A stretch of 64,000 nt of DNA from Chamaecyparis obtusa (GCA_027943335.1 BSBK01007862.1:58427-122426), one strand, 5' to 3'. Positions 1-11,741 are shown, numbered from the stretch's first letter. Notes: generated by a model not told the origin, from the sequence alone. Program-made: numbers and translations.

Positions 1-586
1 TATTAAGCTAAATGGAAATGGAAGAAGAAGGGATCCCTTAGGGCATGTGACTTAGATGAAAAGTATATAGGTATAGGATGAGTCCCTAGTGAAGGAGAAT
101 CTAATCTTTTCCTTTAGCTTTAGTGACATAATTAGTCAAAAAAGAAAATATCCAGAAAGATAAATTGAACTTAAAACCTCTATGAAAATGATTCTTCATA
201 GAAAACAGATGGGACTAGAAATATTGAAATCTACCTTTGAACATGATAAACTTGATGAGAATCATTGTGATGACCTTCCATTCACCAACCAACTGTTCTT
301 TGTTAAAGACCATTTTGGGGTCTCGACACATTTTCACGAGGGTCGACGAACCTTGTGAAATCCTCCTTGTAGTCGGTCTTTAAATTGAGAGGCATTTATT
401 TTCCTTTTGTGGTAGCTCTGTCACATCTACAATCAATGTTTTCTCAAACCATTACTGAAACACTCCCAATGTAGACCTTGTCATCCACCCACGAATCAAA
501 AAAGTTCACCAATAAGTCAGGATTATAACCCTTCATGCCATCAACATAATAATCAACATGACCCTCCTAGGTAATTCCCCATACAT
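1..586 (-). pseudogene. LINE third ORF (ORF3-like), remnant
   Basis: Begins near an ATG at 586 (MYGEL, compare MGGEL at 4380). Blocks recognisable despite stops and shifts: LLVNFFDSWVDDKVYIG near 420-520, and further down a segment reading ILIKFIMFKGRFQYF then SHLFSMKNHFHRGF. They match in order the same two blocks of the ORF at 19187-20677 (FVTSWKNRKLSVGG and IIMKYFTLEGKF). Function unknown; the position directly after RNase H is what links it to the LINE. Confidence 0.5.
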
Positions 587-699
587 TAAAATCATTCTTA
601 TCCTCCTTGCAACTATCTGGCTCTATCTAGTTTAAATGACCACCCATAATGCAGGCTAAACAATCTCCCCCAAACAGAGCCCAAACAGTAACTAACAAC

Positions 700-1048
700 C
701 AGAGTCACAACCAAAAACTCAAACCCCAAGAAAAGCGTGCAATCATTCAAAAATTTAGTGTAATTAAAATCATAAACAAGAGCAAAACTGAAACTACAAA
801 TCTTGAGCTCCAATACAATTATCGATCCTTTCTTGTCAAAATAAAGTTAACTTATGGTATCATTATTGCCCAACTTGGCAATATCTTTCAAGATTTCCAC
901 ACGAATAGCTTCATGAAGAAAATCAAAGCCATAGAATCTAATGTAGCACCCAACATGTATCTAATGAGACCACCTCCACCTTCCCAACCTCGATTACCAA
1001 GTGAAGAGCTATCAAAATTTAATTTGATCCATCTGGGCTTAGGGTGGG
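700..1048 (-). pseudogene. LINE RNase H domain, broken
   Basis: Translation downward from about 1037 gives PRWIKLNFDSSSLGNRG followed by a Gly-rich turn and GLIRY. This is the first strand and first catalytic Asp of the RNase H domain found at the C-terminus of plant LINE ORF2 proteins (usual form W-K-N-F-D-G-A). In the family the domain degrades RNA of the RNA-DNA hybrid. The reading frame is lost after about 100 codons, so it cannot be functional. The plus-strand ORF over the same bases is a shadow. Confidence 0.65.
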
Positions 1049-1376
1049 GGGAAGAATTCATATTTTTTTTTTATTACTGGTAAAAATAGGTTTTAACTAA
1101 GGACTCAAAACCTCTTACAATGAGTAAAGATAAGTCATTAAAATCCCCCAAGAAAAATAGGGCTTAGAAAACTAGCCCGCAAGAAAACCCGACCACAGAA
1201 TAAAAACCTAGCCTATAACCAGTAAACAAAAAATAGAACCCAATGATGAAAACATGGAGAAAGCAAAATAGAGGATGAAACTAGGGATACTAAAATAGCC
1301 TTGCCTCCATATCTTTTTTAACCTTAGACATTTTAGTGATGGCCACATTGACGGCCAAAAGCTCCATAATTCTCTC

Positions 1377-2135
1377 CTAGATCTTCTTCTTCTTAGATGA
1401 CCTAGTGCATTTTCCCGATATAGACAAAGCCTTATCTTCATTGTAATCATCAATTTTAACAAGGGAACCAACATTTAACTCTTGTTGGATGTTTATGATA
1501 CAGTTGACCATGGTCCCCATAAACTGGTTAGTGTCCATCATGATCTTCTTGAGGGTAGTCTCCAACTTGTCAAACTTCTCTTGTATCAGACCCACCTCAT
1601 CCCTGTTCTCCCTGACTTTGGTCATCCTATCCAACTTGGCCCCCATTCTTTCCTGAATAATGTCCACCTTGGTAGAGAGATCTAACATTGAGGCTCAGCA
1701 TTTTTTATTTTATGACAAAACCATTTGACCAGACGAAAGGAGTACATGACATCACCTTGGCCGTTTGTGTAACTCCAAAAGGAGGGTCAATTTTGTCCTC
1801 CAAATCTTCTCTGAGGAACTGGACATTCTTCTCCTACATGTAAACAATTTTAGGGAACGAGATAGATCTAGAGGATGACAGAATATCCTTATCCCAGAGG
1901 GTCTCCTTACATCTCACATCACTCTCTTTTTTAGCTGAAACCTATTCAGTAGCAACAACATTGTTCAGAGAAATGGGGATATCCTGGTCCATAGATCTCG
2001 CATAATCAAAAAGGACAGGGACCTACTAACCCCGTGGATCACTCTGAGAACACAAATATAGTACAACCTCAATGTTTTTATTCCCCCCCACCTTCATATC
2101 ACTCCCAAATTTTTTGATTAGGGAAAGTAGATTGA
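1377..2135 (-). pseudogene. LINE ORF3 C-terminal part, second copy
   Basis: A 103-codon open stretch (1688-1377) reads as an amphipathic helix (KLETTLKKIMMDTNQFMGTM) then INIQQELNVGSLVKIDD and a terminal SSKKKKI. It matches the corresponding end at 2982-2740 (INNIMKELNVGSPVKIGD, SLKKKKI). It is followed by the same 3' UTR. Only the last third of ORF3 is present in this copy, so it is 5'-truncated at about 2135. Confidence 0.55.
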
Positions 2136-2739
2136 TTTTTATTTCTTTTAAAGGTGAGAGAAAACTCAATTACATAGTAAAATATCAATTGATTAGAAAT
2201 CTTATAGAGTGGTTTTAGAAGATGATATTAAAAGTAATGTTAAATGATGAAAAAATTTACATATTTACAAGACCTAAAAATTTATATGAAATAAATAATA
2301 AGCCATGGTCTATAATTAGAAAATGTTAATGTTATTCACTAAATTAGTTATACTTAGTGTGTTTATACATATCTAATGTATAGAATAAAATTATGTTGGT
2401 AATTATCTCTTGTATAGAGTTGTTCTCCTATATTTGTTGATTCATAATGTTGGTGTATAATTTATAAACAAATGCTAGCATAACTAATGAAATCCTTGAT
2501 ACTATTAAAGAATAATATTTTTGAATGCTGGTAAAAATAGGTTTTCTTGGGGGTGCCCGAAACATCTTACAAGGAAGTTACAAAAGATAAGACATTAAAC
2601 CCACCAAAAAGAGATAGGGCCAAAAAACCAGCCCACCAGTAGATCCAAACCAAACAAAAAAACCAGCCTAAAACCAGTAAACACAAACTGACTCCGAGCA
2701 ATAGAAACATAGAAAAATAGAAAACAAAAAGCAAAGGGA

Positions 2740-4380
2740 CTAGGCAAACTCTAGCCAAGTTTCCTCCATATCTTTTTTGGCCTTCAACATCTTACTGATG
2801 CTCACATTGAGATCTGAGAGCTCCAAAATCCTCTCTTGAATCTTCTTCTTCTTTAATGATCTGATACCCTTTCCTGGCCTAGTCTGATCCTCATCATCAT
2901 CTTTGGTATCACCAATCTTGACAGGGGACCCAACGTTCAACTCCTTCATGATGTTATTAATGCAGTCAACCACAATTCCCATAAACTATTTTCTATCCAT
3001 CAGAATCTTTTTGAGGGTGGACTCCATTCTATCCACCTTATCCTCCATATTGTCCACCCTAAATATATCCTCTCTTAAATATTGACCACTTTAGAAGAAA
3101 GGGGTCTGAGGTTAAGACTCAGAGTTTTCATTTCATGAAATGACCATTTAACTAGGTAGAAGGAATACATGGACATAGCTTTGGCCATTTGCAAAATGCC
3201 AAAAGGAGGATCAATGTTTTCCTCTAGGTCTTCCTTAAGGAGCTGAACATTTCTCTCCTGCATATCGATAGTCTTCAAAAAAGGGGGTAGTTCTAGAGGT
3301 GGACAGAATATCCTTGTCCACAATGGTCTCATCACATCTCAGATCTTTATCCTTTATATCCAACAGCACCTCAATGGTGACTTCATTATGTAGAGAAATA
3401 GGGACATCATGGTCCACCGAACTGGCATAATTGACTAGGATAGGGACATTCTAACCACCAGGATCATTTTTATCACCCATATCCAATATGATCTTAATGT
3501 TTTTAATTCACTCTGCTTCCATGTCACTACCAGTACTAGACAAAAAATTCTTGTTGTCATCCTTATATTTTTTTGAGAATTCCCTTTGAAATCCAAGAAA
3601 CCCCCAACACTAACCCCCTTTGACACAGTCTCCATGCGACTTTTCTTTTCAAATTTCAAATTTTTTGAGGATGAGCCCTCCTTGACCTCTTCCTCCCTAC
3701 CTCTTTTGACTAAGCCTTTGGATAATCCACCACTCAGAATCTGGGGAGGAGATGGGCTAGGAGCCACATTCTTCTTAACATGCTCAACAATGAGTAGAAT
3801 AAGCGCTTCATGAAGGACTGACTTATTCTCTCTTTTTTTTATGCTCAACAATACTATGATGAAGAGAGGTAATTAAATAATAGGGGAAAGAAACCCTAAC
3901 CTTACACCTAAAGTGACAGAGAATAATAAAATGATAAGATTGGGTATGTTTATGCCTCCCATAAAGGGTTATGTACTCCATAATAGCCGCCATCACCTTG
4001 GACCAAATTTCCTTGAAGCTCTGGACATCATAGCACCCCCCAACATCCTTGACCAGATTTCTCATTTCATCTTCATCCTTGGAGAAATGGTGAATGGAAT
4101 TTTAGGAGACCTTCTTATCCCTAAAACATTTCATCCCTTTCATTTTGAGGCCCGAGACCTTGACAATGAGATCCTCAGCAATTTTGACATCTATTCCCCC
4201 AATATTTACAGTGTCATCCTTCCAACTATCAATGAATATTTTGGTGACCCCTTCATCAAAGCTATGTAATTTCTTCATGTAAGGAATAAGCCCACCTTTA
4301 CTTAACTTATCCCAGACCTCCTTCTCTTCCTTCCATCTCTTACAATTCATGGGTTCACAATGATTCAGCTCCCCACCCAT
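2740..4380 (-). pseudogene. LINE third ORF (ORF3), frameshifted copy
   Basis: Starts MGGELNHCEPMN at 4380. About residues 35-90 read KLHSFDEG, then FIDSWKDDTVNIGGIDVKIA and VSGLKMKGMK. After a frameshift (about 4065-3823) comes IMEYITLYGRH and a long hydrophobic/basic block. A Pro/Ser/Lys-rich linker follows (3850-3440, with KKNVAPSPSPP). The end (2982-2740) is a coiled-coil-like stretch, NIMKELNVG, then a Lys run. The same order of blocks is found at 19187-20677. The protein family is not one I can name with certainty; a relation to the 'putative plant transposon protein' (Transposase_32-like) domain is an inference from similar length and spacing. Confidence 0.6.
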
Positions 4381-4539
4381 ACTATCGGCAACACTAACAC
4401 ACTAGAGAGGATGCACAGAAAGAGATTTGTACAACATGAAAAAAATGACAGGCAAAACTTGTCACCACTCTAATAAACTTGTTTCTTCTCCTCTCGTTCT
4501 TGGGAAAGCCAAAAATTTCCATAATGATATAGCAACCCT

Positions 4540-4870
4540 TAATAAAAAGATGTCTTGTCCTTATTTCTTGAGAGATACTCCAAATCAACCCTCCTATTGT
4601 GAATCTTATCATACTCCACCTTAGCTTTCAAATCGACATTAAGTTTACTGCCTCCTTGCGAAATCATGATTTCCTCCAATTTGATAGCCAGGTTAGCCAA
4701 AGCGTCAGCCGTCCCATTGGCCTCATGATACACATGTCAAATAAGTACCTCTTGCAAAGTATTAATAATTAGAAGAGCATCTTTCATAAAAACTCTAAAT
4801 GTCCACAATGGTTGGGATTTACCCTTGATGCAATCTAAAATTTTCATAGAATCTCTCTCGATCCAAAATT
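4540..4870 (-). pseudogene. LINE RNase H domain, C-terminal half
   Basis: Reading downward from 4870: FWIERDSMKILDCIKG, then VYHEANGTADALANLA near 4690-4735, which is the standard C-terminal helix of LINE RNase H (H-x-x-N-x-x-AD-x-LA). The first half of the domain is missing, so this is the 5' truncation point of the copy. One in-frame TAG lies just before the VYHEA block. ORF3 starts 160 bp further on in the same direction. Confidence 0.75.
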
Positions 4871-4958
4871 TATTACACTTAGCTAAATCAATAATAACTT
4901 TATTAAAATATAATGTTATTTATAATATAATTAATGTTTTAAAAAATTAAGAATTCAT

Positions 4959-6174
4959 CCAATTTCTCATAATTAATACTTATTATTACACTCTTAGATA
5001 TCATGAAAAATAATCATTAAGATTAGTTCCACAAATACTTTTAACTTTTCTTCTTTCTAATAAACTTTATGGTACTAATATAATGTACGATCACATAACA
5101 TAGAAGTGTATGAATATGCATTAATGATGTGGAATTATTTTACTAATATGTATTTTCATGTGAAACATAATGGGAACAAAGACAAAAATATATGGAAGGT
5201 GTTATATTTATATTTATACAAGCCTAGGTGAATAGTTAAGCCTATAGGATTTTTCTGTGGGGAAGTTCATCTATGGTCATCGTATTTATTTCTCATGCTG
5301 GATTTGTTGTCTCACGCTCAGAAATAATTATTACCTAATAAAATCAGATGCTGGGAAACTAAATCGGTTTGATGAGTAATTGAATCACGTTGACATTTTA
5401 TGCCAGAAAAGTCAGAGAGACCTGGTTAAATTTATGAAGGTTTTTGAATTAAGTAGGTTGCGTATGGCTGTGTCGTAGATATTATTTTGCATTTATCCCA
5501 AGATATCGGCCATTTCTAAATGTACCATTATATGAAGTAGAATACATTTATAAGATTAGTCATGAATTAATTCATCCATCTAAGTTAAGTTAGTGCTTTC
5601 CCTATTTACCTACGTGGCTACTCTCATTGGAATTTCAAGGGGTTACTAAATTAATTGATCTGCTTTTCTTTAAGTTATTGATAGTTGGCATAATTTTATA
5701 TTATATATCACACAATTATTGTGCCCAAGTTGTCTCTATATCTTGTGTTTCCTTTCAAGATTTTTATCTCCAAAAACCTTTTTCTTGTGAGTCATTCCTT
5801 ATTTTCATTTTTCTAATAAAAAGATATATTGTCTTTTTCAACTCATGAATGACATTGATGCTTTGTATTCAATGGTTTTTTGGATCAATTCTCTTGTGAC
5901 AATAACAACACCATTACTATGGTGAATCAATGCCATTTAGAAGATCTCAAAGAAAATTATTCCTGAAAATAATTTTAAAACCTTGATATCAAAGATCCTA
6001 AAAGTACCTTGTATGTCAAGAATAAATAAATTTTGTTAAAATTTTATTGATTAAACTGCTCATAAAATTATAAAATTGTTAATACTATTTTTTTAAATAT
6101 AAATTATAAATCATTAACATAATATCTATAGAAGTAAAAACTTTAAACATTATTTTACAAATATTATTAGACTG
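4959..6174. other. AT-rich interval without a recognisable gene
   Basis: No ORF with family resemblance on either strand. The longest (5627-5848 plus, 73 codons, hydrophobic) has no homologous features and sits in AT-rich sequence. It separates the minus-strand LINE nest from the plus-strand LINE starting at 6187. Confidence 0.6.
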
Positions 6175-6186
6175 ACATATGTATGA
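6175..6186 (+). repeat. Target-site duplication of LINE L1, left copy
   Basis: ACATATGTATGA, identical to 21022-21033. The length (12 bp) is within the normal range for target-primed reverse transcription. Confidence 0.8.
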
Positions 6187-6229
6187 GAATACTCTAGTGT
6201 ATGAGAATGCCACTCTATTCTGTATGAGA

Positions 6230-6840
6230 ATGAGAATGCCACTCTCTTCTGCCAAAAATGTGAATCTAGGGGCCACGCCAGCAAAGCATGCAAATCCTCT
6301 CTGCATGGAGCAAAAAATTAAAATAAGGATAAGGGAACCTCTGATGAACCACCCATGAAAGCAAGAGAAGAGATGGAGAAGACCAACCCCCCGGGTGGCT
6401 GAAGTGCTAGAAAACCCAGAGGTGGAAGAGGGTGAGATTGTTACCCTTCTAGAGAATGATGTGGTGCTCCCTGAGCCTAAGGATACTAAATCCCCGTAGA
6501 TGGTGGTGACGTTGGATCCTTCAAACCCCCTGGTGATTACCCCAGTGCCAAGTGTGATCAGTCTTAATGAGTTGGAACAACCTACCATAGTGGTCTCAGT
6601 CACACTAATGTCCCCTATGGTTGCTACAAAGCTTCCTTTGCAACCAGAGGAATAGAACTACCCTTCCTCACCTAGCTCCCTAGGTGAAGAATGTTGTGGA
6701 GAGGAAGATGGTGAATGAAAACCCCAAAAGAAGAAACCTAAGTCCAAGAAGCCTGATGTGGGCTTAGAAACACCCAGAGGGAGACCGTCGAAACGTGCTA
6801 GAAGATCAAGAGGGACTACAAGGGATTTTTTTGCAGGTAG
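6230..6840 (+). pseudogene. LINE ORF1 tail with CCHC zinc knuckle
   Basis: At 6250-6291 the translation is CQKCESRGHASKAC, a perfect CX2CX4HX4C zinc knuckle as in the nucleic-acid-binding ORF1 protein of plant LINEs. It is followed by an acidic/Pro-rich stretch and near 6720-6820 by a basic, Lys/Arg-rich end (KKKPKSKK, RGRPSKRARR) resembling a nuclear-localisation or AT-hook signal. Several in-frame stops; the N-terminal part is absent because the insertion is 5'-truncated. ORF2 starts 37 bp downstream. Confidence 0.7.
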
Positions 6841-6876
6841 GCAAAAAACCTTAGAAACAAGTTTTAAAATTATGAA

Positions 6877-7665
6877 ATGATTTGTCTTTCTTGGAATGTT
6901 AGAGGTCTCAACAGCCCCCTTAAGAAAAGTGTTGTTAAACAATACATTTTTTCTCATAAGTTGGATATTCTACTTATCAAAGAAGTTAAGATGTCTTTAA
7001 TAATTTTGCCTCCCTTGCTAGCAGTCTCTGGCCGGGTACTGAGTTTCTCTAGTCTGAGGCCCCTAGTGCCTCTGGGGGAATTTCCACATTGTGGAACCCC
7101 AACACTATTGAATTTGAACCACTTTCCTTCTCCCTGAACTTCCATACTGTTACCTTCAGAAAGAAATAGTTGGTTTGGCACTTGATCAATATCTATGCCC
7201 CTAATACCTAGACAGGTAGGTTGTCCCTCTGGAAGGATATTATCTATTGCATGGATCAGGACACTTCTTCTAAATATATGGTGGTTGGCATCTTTAACAC
7301 CCCGCTTTATCCCTTGAAAAAATGTGGAGGTATAATGGACTACTCTGATAGTATGGGGGACCTTGCAGAATTCATCTCTTGCTCTGGTCTCTTGGATATC
7401 GACCTGAAAGGAAATCCCTTCACTTGGTCCAATAATAGTAAATGCTCCCATCTCATCCAAGTACAGATGGATTGGGTCTTGGCCACCTCCTCGTGGGACT
7501 TGTGCTTAACCTCCACTCTATCTTCCTTCCCCAAAACTACCTCTGATCATAACCCCCTCCTCCTCTATTTGTTTGACTCTCCTAGGATTGGTCCAGCTCC
7601 TTCCATATTTGAGATTATGTGGTGCTCCCACCCTTCATTTATGGACCAAGTGAAATCCTGGTAGG
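6877..7665 (+). pseudogene. LINE ORF2: AP-like endonuclease domain
   Basis: Starts MICLSWNVRGLNSPLKK, the N-terminal strand of the exonuclease/endonuclease/phosphatase fold used by L1-type LINEs to nick target DNA. Later blocks: VVGIFNTPL (family form GDFN), GNPFTWSNN near 7410, then DWVLATSSW and SDHNPLLLYL near 7540, which carries the conserved SDH catalytic block. The segment between 6990 and 7220 is frameshifted. The domain continues into the LINE linker and RT. Confidence 0.8.
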
Positions 7666-9010
7666 CCACCTCTATTAAGGGTACTACCATGTTCAAGATT
7701 GCCTAGAAAATGGAAATCATCAAAAGAGAGGTTAAGGGATGGAGAAAACATAATTTTGGTGACTTCTATAAGGAGAAGAAAGAGCTTACAGAGACCTTGG
7801 AATTCCTCCAAGCTCATCTTGCCACTGGGAATATCAACCCCTAGCTTCAAATGGAGGAAGAAAAGGAAAGACACAAGTGGCAAGAAGCATTGACAAGACA
7901 AGAAATCTACTGTAAACAAAGATCCAGGATCCAATGGCTTATTGAAGGAGATAGAAATATGGCCTTCTTTCATAGATCAACTAGTAATCACAAAAGAAGA
8001 AATACCATTAACACTATTAGGGATAATAGAGGGAATGAAGTTACTGAGAAGGACAAAATTAACCAAGTTGTGGCCAATTAGTTTATGGGATTATACTCTA
8101 ACGCTGGACATATGTGCCCGGTCAATGTGCAGAATCAGCTCCCCGAACACTTCCAATATGTTATTACCCATAGTGACGATGATCGCCTCACGGGGTGTAT
8201 TTATGATGAGGAAGTCAAAGTGTTTATCTTTGCCATGGGTGCCTATAAAGCACCAAGTCCTGATGGTTTCCCCCCAAATTTTTTCAAGAACATTGGGATA
8301 TTTTTGGACTAGAAGTCTCCCATGCTGTAGAGACTTCTTCAGAAGGTGGCGATTGCTAAAGAACCATAACAAGACCTATATTGTGTTGGTCCCTAAGAAT
8401 GAAAACCCTACCTCTATGCTATACTTTAGGCCTATCAGTCTATGTAACATGTTCTGTAAGATCCTAACTAAGATCTTGGTTAACAGATTGAAGCCCCTCC
8501 TCGACAAACTGATCAGCCCTACTCAGAAAGGTTTTGTTTTGGGAAGGCAGATCCTGGATGCGGCGATATCCACACATGAAATTATCCACTCAATAGATAG
8601 GAGCAAAGCACTAGGTATGGAAATCAAACTCGATATCCCTAAGGCTTATGATAAGGTTAATTGGTCCTTTCTTCAAAAAAAAATTTAGTAGACTGGGCTT
8701 TAATGATAAGGTTATCCACATTATTCAAGAATGTATGCAAACTGTTAATTTCTCTGTGGGGGTCAATGGCTCCTTGGGTGGCTTCTTTCAACCTAAAAAG
8801 GTCTACGGTAAGGTGACCCCCTCTCCCCCTATTTATTCATTATGGTGGTTGAAGTCCTCAGCAGGAATCTGACTATACTCTCTTCCATGGGAAGAATAAA
8901 AGGAGTCAAACCAGCTTCCACTCTACAACAATTTGTTCTGGAACAATTTGTGGATGATACTTTTCTCTTTGTGTAATCATTGGTGATCTAAGCTAGATAG
9001 TGAAAGAACA
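7666..9010 (+). pseudogene. LINE ORF2: linker and reverse transcriptase
   Basis: Linker: RIQWLIEGDRNMAFFHRS near 7925-7980, a standard block before LINE RT, then KAPSPDGFPPNFF near 8250 (family KAPGPDGF). RT blocks in order: YFRPISLCN (8420), QKGFVLGRQILD (8525), KLDIPKAYDKVNW (8625), GDPLSPYLF (8815, reached by a frame change, with TAA just before it) and FVDDTFLF at 8947, corresponding to the catalytic YADD box. At least two frameshifts and several stops, so inactive. Confidence 0.85.
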
Positions 9011-10227
9011 TGTTGGAGAATTATGCTATGGCCTCAAGACAATGCATCAACTACCAGAAAAGAATACTTTTCTTCTTCAACACCCCCAGTGAGACCCAAA
9101 CCAGAGTGCTTCAAATCTTGGGTTGTTAGTCATTTTCACTCCCCTCTACCTACCTAGGCCTCCCTCTCACTATCCAAGAGGTCTCTCAAGAATTTTGGAA
9201 TTCCATCATAGAAAGAATCCAGTGAAAACTTGTTGCTTGGAAAGGGAAGATTTTGAGCAATGCTGGTAAACTCTAGCTGGTGGCTTCTACTCACCAGGGG
9301 ATACCTGTTTACTTTCTATCCCTCTTCAAGATCAAAAGCAACATGGCTGACAGGCTGGAAAAAATACAAAGAACTTTTTTGTGGACTGGCTCTGAAGAGA
9401 AAAAGAGGATGTCCCTGGTCAAATGGGAAACAGTTTGCCTTCCTAAAAGATTGGGCAGTCTGGGTCTTAGGTGAATTGACATGTTGAACAGGGCCCTCAG
9501 CATGAAAGTGGCTTGGAAGCTCATTAAAAGGAAAGAATATTGGTGTAAAATTATGGAATCTAAGTACCTTCAAGGGCACCCTTATGGGATGATGTACCAG
9601 AGTAAAGAGCTTCCCAATGGATCTAAACTTTGGGCTAATATTTGCAAATTCAAAATCATGCTTTCTAAGGGTGTCTTTTGGCAACTCAGGGATGGAAGAG
9701 CCATTTGATTCTGGCATGACTCATGGATACATAATTGCACTAACCTTGGTGGACATTTTGGCCCCCTCATGACCTATCTTAGCCCTATCCTTGGTAACAG
9801 AACCTACATCTACATGTCTAGAGGGAGATGGAAAGATATAGCTCTTCTGGTCAGGGACAGACCTGAATTAAAACATTTGGCTAATGAGTTCATGGAAATA
9901 CTGGGAAATGTCAAAATTCCTAGAATTTTTGGCCAGGACTCTATCATTTGGGCCCCCACCCAAGCAGGAACCTTCTCGGTTAGGACTGCTTACAACCAGC
10001 TTCTGAAGGAGGAGTATAACCCTGGAGATTGGAAAAATGTGAAGATCCCACAACTTACTCTAAAAACCAACTTCTTCTGGTGGATGCTTATGCATGGTAA
10101 CATTTTAACTCTTGAAAACCTCATTAGAAGAGGGTTCTCTGAGGCCAAGAGATGTGTCCTCTGTAAGAAGGAGGAAATGGTGAACCACCTATTCATACAC
10201 TGCAACTGCTCTGCTAGTATTTGGTAG
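9011..10227 (+). pseudogene. LINE ORF2: post-RT region and zinc-binding domain
   Basis: Thumb/connector: VYFLSLFKIKSNMADRLEKI and SLVKWETVCLPKRLGSLGLR near 9305-9474, typical of plant LINE proteins between RT and RNase H. The zf-RVT domain follows at 9900-10227: TLKTNFFWWMLMHGN, then RCVLCKKEEMVNHLFIHC (Cys/Cys/His/Cys ligands) and SASIW. The last block is open for about 150 codons (9769-10227) before a TAG. The same block is repeated in L2 at 32969-33160. Confidence 0.85.
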
Positions 10228-10589
10228 GGAGTTATTGGAAATTTGTGGATCCCCTGGATCCTTGTAGATGATGTCCACCATTTCACTGGTTGGCATTCCC
10301 CCTCCAATCACCCTCTCCTCTAGCTTCTATGGCATCTTCTTCCCTCACACATTTGGTGGACTATCTAGAAAGAAAAGAATAACAGGATCTTTAGGGAGAT
10401 TGATTCCCTACCTGAAGCCTCTCTTTGACTGGGCACCAAGCTCCTATATGATAATGTTGGCTCAGTTAATTGGAAACTCTCCTATACACACCCCTTAGCC
10501 TGGGAGATCAAAATGGCTGACAATTTGAATTTGTTGTTTGGCTTCACTAGGTTCGACAACTCTAGGTTGATGGCCTAGAATGCTACTAG

Positions 10590-11050
10590 ATGGGTTGCCC
10601 CACCCATTGGTTGGATGAAATTAAATTTTGATGGGGTGGAAAACAATCTTACCTAGTGTGGGGGTGGAGTGCTAAGAGACCACAATGGCTCTTTCCTATT
10701 GGCTTATGTTGGGTCGCTCAAAAATAGTACTGTTAATCAAGCTAAAGGCATGGCTCTTCTATGCAGTATAAAATTTCCATCTCCGAGAATATTAGGTTAC
10801 TGATGATTGAGGGGGATTCCAAAGTAATTATAGAGGTTGTCAAATGAATTTGAACGTAGGGTGGCGGGTGAACAACATAATAGTGGAAATTCAGGAGCTT
10901 CTAACCAATTTCAAAAGCATGACCATTTCCCATACCTACAGGGAAGGTAACGTGGTGGCAGATTCTGTGGCTGGCATTGGGTTTACAAAAACTAGGCTAT
11001 TCAAAAGGGAGGAGGTTAGTGAGCTACCAAAGGAGACCCATTGGCTAATC
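10590..11050 (+). pseudogene. LINE ORF2: RNase H domain
   Basis: GWMKLNFDGVENN near 10612 carries the first catalytic Asp; the strand with the catalytic Glu reads NQAKGMALL, where the second family copy (33680) has NQVEGMALL, so Glu has become Lys here. The C-terminal helix reads YREGNVVADSVAGIG near 10940-10985. Stops and a shift separate the pieces. The catalytic loss is independent of the frameshifts. Confidence 0.8.
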
Positions 11051-11430
11051 AGGTGGGAAAAACATGACACCAACAATGTTCAAAATGAACCACGCTATCG
11101 ATAAAATAGTTGAGGGCCCCACCAAGATTATGCACTGGCTCAATATGATGATTATAGTTGTTATGACTATGTATGTGCAAAATATTATAAAGTTTCATAA
11201 TTACCTTTTGCATGATTACATGTGGAAGGATGGTTGTCTACATCAGCGAGTAATTTTGATTACCAAGAACACTAATGGAAAAATTGGCTTAACTTATAAT
11301 AATTATGCCTCGAGATCTATTGGATTTAACTGTACGGGGCTCGACTATCCAAAAAACACCCAGTCCCTATCTTGTATGAACAAAATTCACATAAAATAGT
11401 TATTTCAAAAAGCCCTATTTTATGCCCTGG
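11051..11430 (+). other. LINE L1 linker between RNase H and third ORF
   Basis: Untranslatable in one frame, but aligns well with 33961-34249 of the second LINE copy (for example TATGACTATGTATG and TGTACATGGCTCG-like blocks). The LTR element E entered at the CATGC at 11431-11435, so the linker continues at 19130. Confidence 0.65.
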
Positions 11431-11435
11431 CATGC
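11431..11435 (+). repeat. Target-site duplication of element E, left copy
   Basis: CATGC immediately before the TG of the 5' LTR; identical to 19125-19129. A 5-bp duplication is the standard length for plant LTR retrotransposons. Confidence 0.85.
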
Positions 11436-11732
11436 TGTCATGTCCCCATTCTGGCTGACATCATTTAGCATGCCAGATCAGTCTATCACAGGCTCTCGTA
11501 GACTGGTGGCGATGTGGAGAGAGTCATTTTGTAGATCAGTGGTTGTATTTACTCTTGGAGAAGTGATTTAGAGCTTATTTTTATTATTATGAGTTATGCG
11601 GGCCCCACATGTTATAATTTTAAGTTGAGTTGCACTTTTTATTTTATAAAGTTATATTATTATAAAAGTGCATTATAATATGATTTTATAATGGATGTTT
11701 CTAGAAGTTCTTAGCAACTTCTCCAAAAAGTG

Positions 11733-11741
11733 AATAAATAG
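11733..11741 (+). promoter_or_regulatory. TATA-like box in the 5' LTR of element E
   Basis: AATAAATAG about 300 bp into the LTR, followed by GGGGGCTTGGGC; the same motif is at 17591-17599 in the 3' LTR. Placement fits a U3 promoter, but the start site is not established. Confidence 0.35.

Larger units (their letters stand above)
1..1061 (-). mobile_element. LINE remnant (3' part: RNase H then third ORF), here called L4
   Basis: Minus-strand, heavily decayed piece of an L1-type plant LINE running off the left edge. Reading from 1048 downward it begins with an RNase H domain, followed by the start of a separate ORF near 586 whose conserved blocks also occur at 2740-4380, 19187-20677 and 35703-38123. 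Frames are broken by stops and frameshifts. Its upstream (5') side is cut where the LINE at 1062-4948 lies, whose poly-A end (poly-T on the plus strand at 1062-1072) abuts the RNase H start. Family assignment is firm; exact ends are not. Confidence 0.7.
1062..4948 (-). mobile_element. LINE, 5'-truncated, minus strand (L3), with two 3' ends in tandem
   Basis: Poly-A tail read as T-run at 1062-1072; candidate 10-bp target duplication AAGAATTCAT at 1052-1061 and 4949-4958. The body holds the end of an RNase H domain (4540-4870), an ORF3 (2740-4380) and a 3' UTR ending near 2528. After an AT-rich spacer (2136-2527) a second copy of the ORF3 C-terminal part and 3' UTR follows (1062-2135). The two 3' parts both start with CTGGTAAAAATAGG (1075 and 2529) and align over about 600 bp. 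It may be one dimeric insertion or two events. Confidence 0.65.

Noticed and set aside
649..1083. 144-codon plus-strand ORF
   Set aside because: It overlaps the minus-strand LINE RNase H and ORF3 remnants, which carry the family blocks; the plus frame has none.
5627..5848. 73-codon hydrophobic ORF
   Set aside because: AT-rich chance frame without homologous features or gene context.
6085..6603. 172-codon minus-strand ORF
   Set aside because: Shadow of the plus-strand LINE ORF1 tail with its CCHC knuckle.
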